From NCBI GenBank assembly GCA_014237955.1, contig JABABY010000054.1, positions 1 through 10,604 of the forward strand: DNA of 10,604 nt, read 5' to 3'. The translations under genes were made by a program, and so were the position numbers. The DNA is from Planctomycetota bacterium (GTDB lineage: Bacteria; Planctomycetota; Planctomycetia; Pirellulales; UBA7805). This document shows positions 6,904-10,604 of the stretch, one piece after another (the stretch's first letter is position 1; each line of letters begins with the position of its first letter). The notes under the pieces were generated by a model that saw only the letters and a program-made list of their open reading frames with translations, was not told the DNA's origin and did not search any database.

Positions 6904-6943
6904 TTTTTAGGCACCCATGGATTAAGATGGTACTGCCTAAAAA
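6904..6943. repeat. Inverted repeat with 10-bp arms in the divergent region
   Basis: TTTTTAGGCA (6904-6913) and TGCCTAAAAA (6934-6943) are exact inverted copies. Inside them CCAT (6915-6918) and ATGG (6927-6930) extend the potential stem across a small internal loop, leaving an 8-base loop. It lies 10 bp upstream of the polA -35 box and 38 bp upstream of the sulfotransferase start. Because the arms begin with T and end with A on both strands, it does not have intrinsic-terminator polarity; an operator for a dimeric regulator of the divergent pair is one explanation. Confidence 0.5.
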
Positions 6944-6981
6944 CAAGTATTGCAGTTTTCAGAATCGATTGTCTCACGACG

Positions 6982-8139
6982 ATGAGAGTCAGAATGTTCG
7001 GCCAAAATCTTTCAAGTCGCGTGCAGAAAGAGGAGGTGAATCGGTATCCCTGGTTTGCAGCCCGTTTCTGGGATGGCATGCGAGTGGGGACCTGGTGGCG
7101 ACTTCTGGCCCGAAACCACTTTGCCATGTCACCCAGTCGGCTGCCCACCTCGTTTCTGACCTTCGTTGCAAATCCGATCAATTCGGCCTGTTATCGATGG
7201 CAGGAAATGCGCTGGCGACGTCAGGTAGAGAAGATCGTAATCGACAAACCCCCTCTTTTTATTTTGGGGCATTGGCGATCGGGAACGACGCTCTTGCATG
7301 AACTGTTGATTCTCGATTCACGCTATGGCTATCCCAGTACCTACGACTGCTTCGCGCCAAGCCATTTCCTCTCAACGCAACAGTTCATGACGCGTTGGTT
7401 TGGTTTTCTGCTGCCTGAAAGACGTCCCATGGACAATATGGATGCCGGCTGGTCTCGGCCCCAGGAAGATGAATTCGCTCTTCTGAATTTGGGGGCGCCG
7501 TCCATCTATGAAACAGTTGCCTTTCCCAACCATGGTCCTGCAGGGCTCGATTCGCTCGATTTCTCCCGGTTTAGTGATCAGCAGATTGAAGCATGGAAAA
7601 ATACACTGCATTGGTTTTTGCAGCGGCTTTTCTTTCGGGAACAACGCGAGTTGGTACTCAAGTCACCGCCCCATCTTGGCAGAGTCAAGGTTCTTCTTGA
7701 AATGTTTCCCGATGCCCGTTTCGTACACATCGTTCGAGATCCGTATGCGATCTATCCTTCGACATTACGTCTTTGGAAATCACTTATCCAAACGCAAAGT
7801 GTTCAAGTTCCACGATGGGAATGGCTTTCCGACTTTGTGTTTACCACATTTTCTCGACTTTATAATGCGTTTGAAGAGAGTCGGTCTCTGATCCCATCCG
7901 GTCAGTACTGTGAAATCCGTTACGAACAGCTTGTCGAAAATCCGGTCGAAACAGTTCGCTCGATTTACCAAAATCTGGGGATCGACAGTTTTGAAGAGAT
8001 GTTGCCCCGCCTAACGTCACACGTTGCCGATTTTAAAGATTATCGTACGAATCAATACAAATTGGATGAAAACACTCGAAAGCAAATTCGGAAGAACTGG
8101 TGCGGCTTTATGGAACGATACGGATACAATCGCAATTAG
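6982..8139 (+). CDS. Sulfotransferase family protein (Sulfotransfer_3-like)
   Basis: The product (385 residues) is a likely PAPS-dependent sulfotransferase that moves a sulfuryl group from 3'-phosphoadenosine 5'-phosphosulfate to an unknown acceptor. The 5'-phosphosulfate-binding loop is ILGHWRSGTTLLHELL (94-109), after an N-terminal region with aromatic and basic residues; RPQEDEFAL (159-167), LKSPPH (226-231) and the 3'-phosphate-binding VHIVRDPYAIYPST (248-261) follow in the order known for the family, then RYEQLVENP (313-321) near the C-terminus. No secretion signal is clear, so it is probably cytoplasmic. ATG 6982 gives the longest product; ATG 6994 is an alternative, and neither has a clear ribosome site. 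It is divergent from polA and converges on flhB with 15 bp between stops. The acceptor could be carbohydrate, lipid or protein; nothing here decides. Confidence 0.87.
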   Translation: MRVRMFGQNLSSRVQKEEVNRYPWFAARFWDGMRVGTWWRLLARNHFAMSPSRLPTSFLTFVANPINSACYRWQEMRWRRQVEKIVIDKPPLFILGHWRSGTTLLHELLILDSRYGYPSTYDCFAPSHFLSTQQFMTRWFGFLLPERRPMDNMDAGWSRPQEDEFALLNLGAPSIYETVAFPNHGPAGLDSLDFSRFSDQQIEAWKNTLHWFLQRLFFREQRELVLKSPPHLGRVKVLLEMFPDARFVHIVRDPYAIYPSTLRLWKSLIQTQSVQVPRWEWLSDFVFTTFSRLYNAFEESRSLIPSGQYCEIRYEQLVENPVETVRSIYQNLGIDSFEEMLPRLTSHVADFKDYRTNQYKLDENTRKQIRKNWCGFMERYGYNRN

Positions 8140-8140
8140 C

Positions 8141-8172
8141 CAGCGATCGGGCCCCTATCGGTTGCTGTTTTT
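8141..8172 (+). terminator. Possible terminator of the sulfotransferase gene
   Basis: Just after the stop codon, CAGCGAT (8141-8147) can pair with ATC (8157-8159) and GCTG (8164-8167), with a four-base bulge (8160-8163) on the right arm and a GC-rich loop. Five T follow at 8168-8172. This is the normal order of an intrinsic terminator, although the bulge weakens it. It overlaps the last codons of flhB on the other strand. Confidence 0.35.
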
Positions 8173-8892
8173 CCGGACCGGAAAGGCAGCCTGGGCATTG
8201 GGGCGTTGGTCGCGCATTTCCTCTCGCAACTCTTCGGTGCTCATCATTAATTCGCGATCGTATTTTCTTCGCTGGTAGAAAAAGTCAAAGACGGCAATAA
8301 CCAGTAGCGCAGCGGTAGCCTCCAGCATGATTCCAAAGAGAATGTCGATCAGTGTACCTGTTAGATCACCAATCGACATCGTAGAGAGGGCGACAATATC
8401 TGTTCTACGGGCATAGAGCCCCCAGAGGACAACCGTGCCAATCGCAAGCAGTTTTACCAATCCGAATCCAGTCCGGACCGTGTTGTCTGCCGAAAAGATC
8501 CGTTGGAAACCATTGGCCGGCCCGATGCGAGACCAGTCGGGGACGGTTCTTGCAGGATGGATGTGAAAGCGGGTCTGTATGAGATGGACACCCAGAGGGA
8601 GCAGCAGAAGAAACAGCAGCACGGGCAGCAACAGGGTTGCAAGTGGTACCAAATGATTTTGCAACAATTCAAACCATCCGTTTGGAGTCAACTTTGTTAA
8701 CGACGGGGTGCTCAGGTGCTGCCGGGCTGTCTCTTCAAGATAATCGGCGAAGTTGTGACCGGTGACGAGGAACGCCAGCATCATTCCACCGAGCAGGGCG
8801 GCTCCTGTCAGATCGGAGCTTTTGGCAATATGCCCGCGTGCACGGGCTTGTTGCCGCTTACGAACGGTTGCTGGGTGGATGCGATTTTCCAT
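8155..8892 (-). CDS. flhB: Flagellar export protein FlhB, membrane domain only (C-terminal domain absent)
   Basis: FlhB is the export-gate subunit that wraps the FliPQR core and, through its cytoplasmic domain, switches export from hook to filament subunits. From ATG 8892 this protein has 245 residues against roughly 350-380 normally. The basic N-terminus ATVRKRQQARARGHIAKS (8-25) and four membrane segments (about 31-45, 83-106, 143-163, 180-204) with GFQRIFS (128-134) between them are typical, and the FDFFYQRRKYDRELMMS (202-218) linker is clearly FlhB. It then ends after EELREEMRDQ plus 16 unfamiliar residues, before the Asn-Pro-Thr-His self-cleavage site and the whole C-terminal domain. The other two frames across the junction close within about 110 bases and hold no such motif. 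It follows fliR by 60 bp. It may be a natural short form, a decayed gene, or half of a split FlhB. Confidence 0.85.
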   Translation of the reverse strand: MENRIHPATVRKRQQARARGHIAKSSDLTGAALLGGMMLAFLVTGHNFADYLEETARQHLSTPSLTKLTPNGWFELLQNHLVPLATLLLPVLLFLLLLPLGVHLIQTRFHIHPARTVPDWSRIGPANGFQRIFSADNTVRTGFGLVKLLAIGTVVLWGLYARRTDIVALSTMSIGDLTGTLIDILFGIMLEATAALLVIAVFDFFYQRRKYDRELMMSTEELREEMRDQRPNAQAAFPVRKNSNR

Positions 8893-8952
8893 TGTCTTCG
8901 TCCGAAAAAGGACACGGCCCCGCACGACTTTAGTGAATGACTACGTACCGCT

Positions 8953-9723
8953 TTAAAAAGTCTGTTGCCAAATCGACATGAAGGAAGTGATCTCATCGCT
9001 GAACAGATGACCAATGACTGCCAAAGAAAAGAGGAGTGCCAGGAAGGTAACCCAAAGGTTGACGGTAAATCCCATCGTGAAACTGTTCAGTTGTGGCATG
9101 GCGCGACTAGCGAGACCGATGAGCAACGTTGCAGCCAAAACGGCTGTGACTGCAGGCGCGGCAACCCGAACCGCCATACGAAAACTTTCACTGACCAAAC
9201 GTGTCATGGTCTCAAGCATGCCTCCGGGGAGTGTGGTATCGGCCGCAGGGAGTGCTCGGAAGGAGTCCAGGATCGACATCATCATCAATCGGTGTCCGCC
9301 GATGGCAACAAAGATTGCAAGGGCCAAAATCTGCAAGAGACGTACTGGTACGGGGCAATTTGGAGAGAGGGGATCCATGCTTTGTGCGGGGATCATTGCT
9401 GTTCCTGTCTGAGCAATCAGGCCACCGGCTAACGTAAACCCTGAAAAGAGGGTCATAACGGCAATTCCGAGACTGGCCCCAATCAGAATGTTTACCAGCA
9501 GTCCCACAAAAATTTCTGAATGGCTCGATGGAATGGCAATACCGACCTGCCACTGTAGTGGTGCTACCAGAACGGACAGGACAACAGCGATCAGAACACG
9601 GATATGCAGTGGGATGGCTCGCGATCCAAAAATGGGAGCCAACAATGCCATCGCGCCAATGCGGGAAAATACCATCGCAAAGACGACAATCTTTCCGGAA
9701 TATAAATTTAAAAGCAATTCCAT
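8953..9723 (-). CDS. fliR: Flagellar biosynthesis protein FliR
   Basis: FliR is one copy of the FliP5-FliQ4-FliR1 export-gate core in the inner membrane/basal body. The 256 residues agree with the family (about 255-265). Seen are an N-terminal membrane segment, then APIFGSRAIPLHIRVLIAVV (29-48) with the Pro-x-Phe-Gly and Ile-Pro pattern of FliR, a second hydrophobic block with GLLVNILIGASLGI, the AQTGTAMIPAQSMDPLSP stretch (104-121), LAIFVAIGGHRLMM (135-148) and SFRALP, and long hydrophobic C-terminal segments (about 190-250). ATG 9723 is the natural start; no Shine-Dalgarno is seen. It lies 81 bp after fliQ and 60 bp before flhB, the canonical order, so the genes are probably one transcription unit. 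Confidence 0.95.
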   Translation of the reverse strand: MELLLNLYSGKIVVFAMVFSRIGAMALLAPIFGSRAIPLHIRVLIAVVLSVLVAPLQWQVGIAIPSSHSEIFVGLLVNILIGASLGIAVMTLFSGFTLAGGLIAQTGTAMIPAQSMDPLSPNCPVPVRLLQILALAIFVAIGGHRLMMMSILDSFRALPAADTTLPGGMLETMTRLVSESFRMAVRVAAPAVTAVLAATLLIGLASRAMPQLNSFTMGFTVNLWVTFLALLFSLAVIGHLFSDEITSFMSIWQQTF

Positions 9724-9804
9724 AGGGATTCGATGGTTTACGATATTGGCGGTTTCCGGAGCCAGATTACTGTGGCACGAGTTGGTTCATCAAAGAGGAT
9801 TTGA

Positions 9805-10071
9805 TTAGAGAGTGGTAGGAATCCCGGAAATTAAATCGGTCGAATACTGTACGAGCTTGTTGATGATCCAAGGCAATAGCAAACTTACAACGAGTACTAC
9901 GGCAACAATCTTTGGGATAAAAGAGATTGCCTGTTCGTGAATCTGGGTTACCGCTTGGAAAATTCCAGTCAGAAGGCCAACGATCAGTCCCGTTACCAGA
10001 ATAGGCGCGCTGGCCATGAGCATCATCATGATTGCTTCTCGGCCGATATCGATGGCATTTTCAGGAGACAT
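9805..10071 (-). CDS. fliQ: Flagellar biosynthesis protein FliQ
   Basis: FliQ is the small two-helix subunit of the flagellar export gate. The product has 88 residues (family about 89). A short N-terminal helix with IDIGREA (7-13) leads into the first membrane helix (about 16-38, containing PILVTGLIVGLLTGIFQA), then the signature TQIHEQAISFIPKI (42-55), and the second helix (about 55-71), followed by a C-terminal helix. The start is ATG 10071; there is no Shine-Dalgarno. It is flanked by fliP (65 bp upstream) and fliR (81 bp downstream). Flagellar rather than virulence type III assignment rests on neighbours and overall similarity; homologous SctS proteins look much alike. Confidence 0.95.
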   Translation of the reverse strand: MSPENAIDIGREAIMMMLMASAPILVTGLIVGLLTGIFQAVTQIHEQAISFIPKIVAVVLVVSLLLPWIINKLVQYSTDLISGIPTTL

Positions 10072-10136
10072 GGAGCAGACGGTTTTTTAGATGGATCGAT
10101 CCGATGGACAGGATGGTGGGATTCTGAAAGACGTAA

Positions 10137-10604
10137 CTACAAAAACGGCTGGAAACTCTCCATCAACATGCCGACGACTAATTGCCAGCCATCGAGAAGA
10201 ACAAAGAGAAGAAGTTTGAATGGGAGCGAGAGTAATGTCGGTGGTACCATGACCATCCCCATCGAGAGTGTGACGCTCGCCACAACCATATCGAGGATGA
10301 GGAAAGGTATGAAAATCTGAAATCCGATTAGAAACGCCGTTTTTAATTCACTGAGCATAAAGGCTGGTAGCAGGGCGGAGAGTGGAACGTCCTCATAATT
10401 TTCCGGAGCTTGCGATTGCGGCATGTACTTTAGGAACAACCAGATATCTTCTTGATTGCCGGTAGCCTCAATCTGCAGGCTCATGAAGCGGCGTATCGGT
10501 TGGACGCCGGCAGTCCAGGCTTCCTCAAGCGTTTTTTCGTGTTCAGTGTAGGGCGCAATTCCCTCGTCATAGACTTGTTTCCAGACTGGGGTCATCACGG
10601 CGAG
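10137..10604 (-). CDS. fliP: Flagellar biosynthesis protein FliP (3' part; 5' end beyond the window)
   Basis: FliP forms the pentameric core of the export gate. Only the last 155 residues are in the window; the frame runs off the right edge without a start being reachable. They include MTPVWKQVYDEGIAPY, the short helix region typical of the FliP periplasmic part, PIRRFM, then the second half of the family: LLPAFMLSELKTAFLIGFQI, IPFLILDMVVASVTLSMGMV, the PPTLLSLPFKLLLFVLLDGW block and a terminal Ser-Phe. The Phe-Pro/Leu-Pro-Phe-Lys and Ser-Met-Gly-Met stretches are highly conserved in FliP. All of these look intact. It is first in this window of the fliP-fliQ-fliR-flhB series, 65 bp before fliQ. 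Confidence 0.95.
   Translation of the reverse strand, partial: LAVMTPVWKQVYDEGIAPYTEHEKTLEEAWTAGVQPIRRFMSLQIEATGNQEDIWLFLKYMPQSQAPENYEDVPLSALLPAFMLSELKTAFLIGFQIFIPFLILDMVVASVTLSMGMVMVPPTLLSLPFKLLLFVLLDGWQLVVGMLMESFQPFL

Noticed and set aside
6904..6943. Inverted repeat as an intrinsic terminator or small transposon end
   Set aside because: The arms read T-run first and A-run last on both strands, opposite to a terminator, and there is no target duplication or transposase nearby.
6831..7181. Minus-strand open frame across the divergent region and sulfotransferase start
   Set aside because: It overlaps the sulfotransferase 5' end antisense and the likely polA promoter, with low-quality, basic composition and no recognisable domain.
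8040..8215. Frameshift hiding the FlhB C-terminal domain
   Set aside because: Read in the other two minus-strand frames, the sequence past the truncation closes within about 60-110 bases and shows no NPTH motif, and the opposite strand is an intact sulfotransferase.
1..10604. CRISPR array, tRNA or rRNA genes, insertion sequences, phage or toxin-antitoxin genes
   Set aside because: Intergenic gaps are all under 230 bp and I saw no regularly spaced repeats, cloverleaf sequence, transposase or integrase motifs, or paired small toxin-like frames.

Overview
The window is a compact bacterial chromosome segment, most likely from a planctomycete (Planctomycetota, probably Pirellulales-like). Grounds for this are the style of the Rho, CoaE and PolA proteins, a Sulfotransfer_3-type sulfotransferase, near absence of clear Shine-Dalgarno sites, and moderate GC judged by eye. 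The taxonomic call is inference; no database search was possible.

Layout. Positions 1-120 hold no clear gene. Positions 121-6754 are a minus-strand run of housekeeping genes. In transcription order these are polA (DNA polymerase I with intact 5'-nuclease, proofreading and polymerase motifs), a small TM2-domain membrane protein, coaE (last step of coenzyme A synthesis), rho (termination factor), ribH (lumazine synthase) and nusB (antitermination factor). Positions 6755-6981 are a divergent regulatory region. It holds a good sigma70-like promoter for polA, two hairpins in the predicted polA leader (one with a UUCG tetraloop), and a 10-bp-arm inverted repeat just upstream of the -35 box. A plus-strand sulfotransferase gene fills 6982-8139. 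Positions 8155-10604 carry, on the minus strand, the core of the flagellar type III export gate in canonical order: fliP (cut by the window edge), fliQ, fliR, flhB.

How the genes work together. FliP, FliQ, FliR and FlhB form the membrane export gate that passes flagellar subunits. Rho and NusB act on opposite sides of transcription termination and flank ribH. PolA, CoaE and RibH are general replication/repair and cofactor enzymes. The sulfotransferase is the only accessory-type gene; its substrate cannot be read from sequence.

Most notable point. The flhB reading frame stops after the four-helix membrane domain, before the Asn-Pro-Thr-His autocleavage site and the cytoplasmic switch domain. 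The convergent sulfotransferase gene ends only 15 bp away, and neither alternative frame restores the missing domain. Otherwise the window is largely conserved core genes; I saw no CRISPR array, insertion sequence, tRNA, rRNA, or defence system. Longest gaps between genes are 227 bp (6755-6981) and 211 bp (2595-2805), both described in the features.
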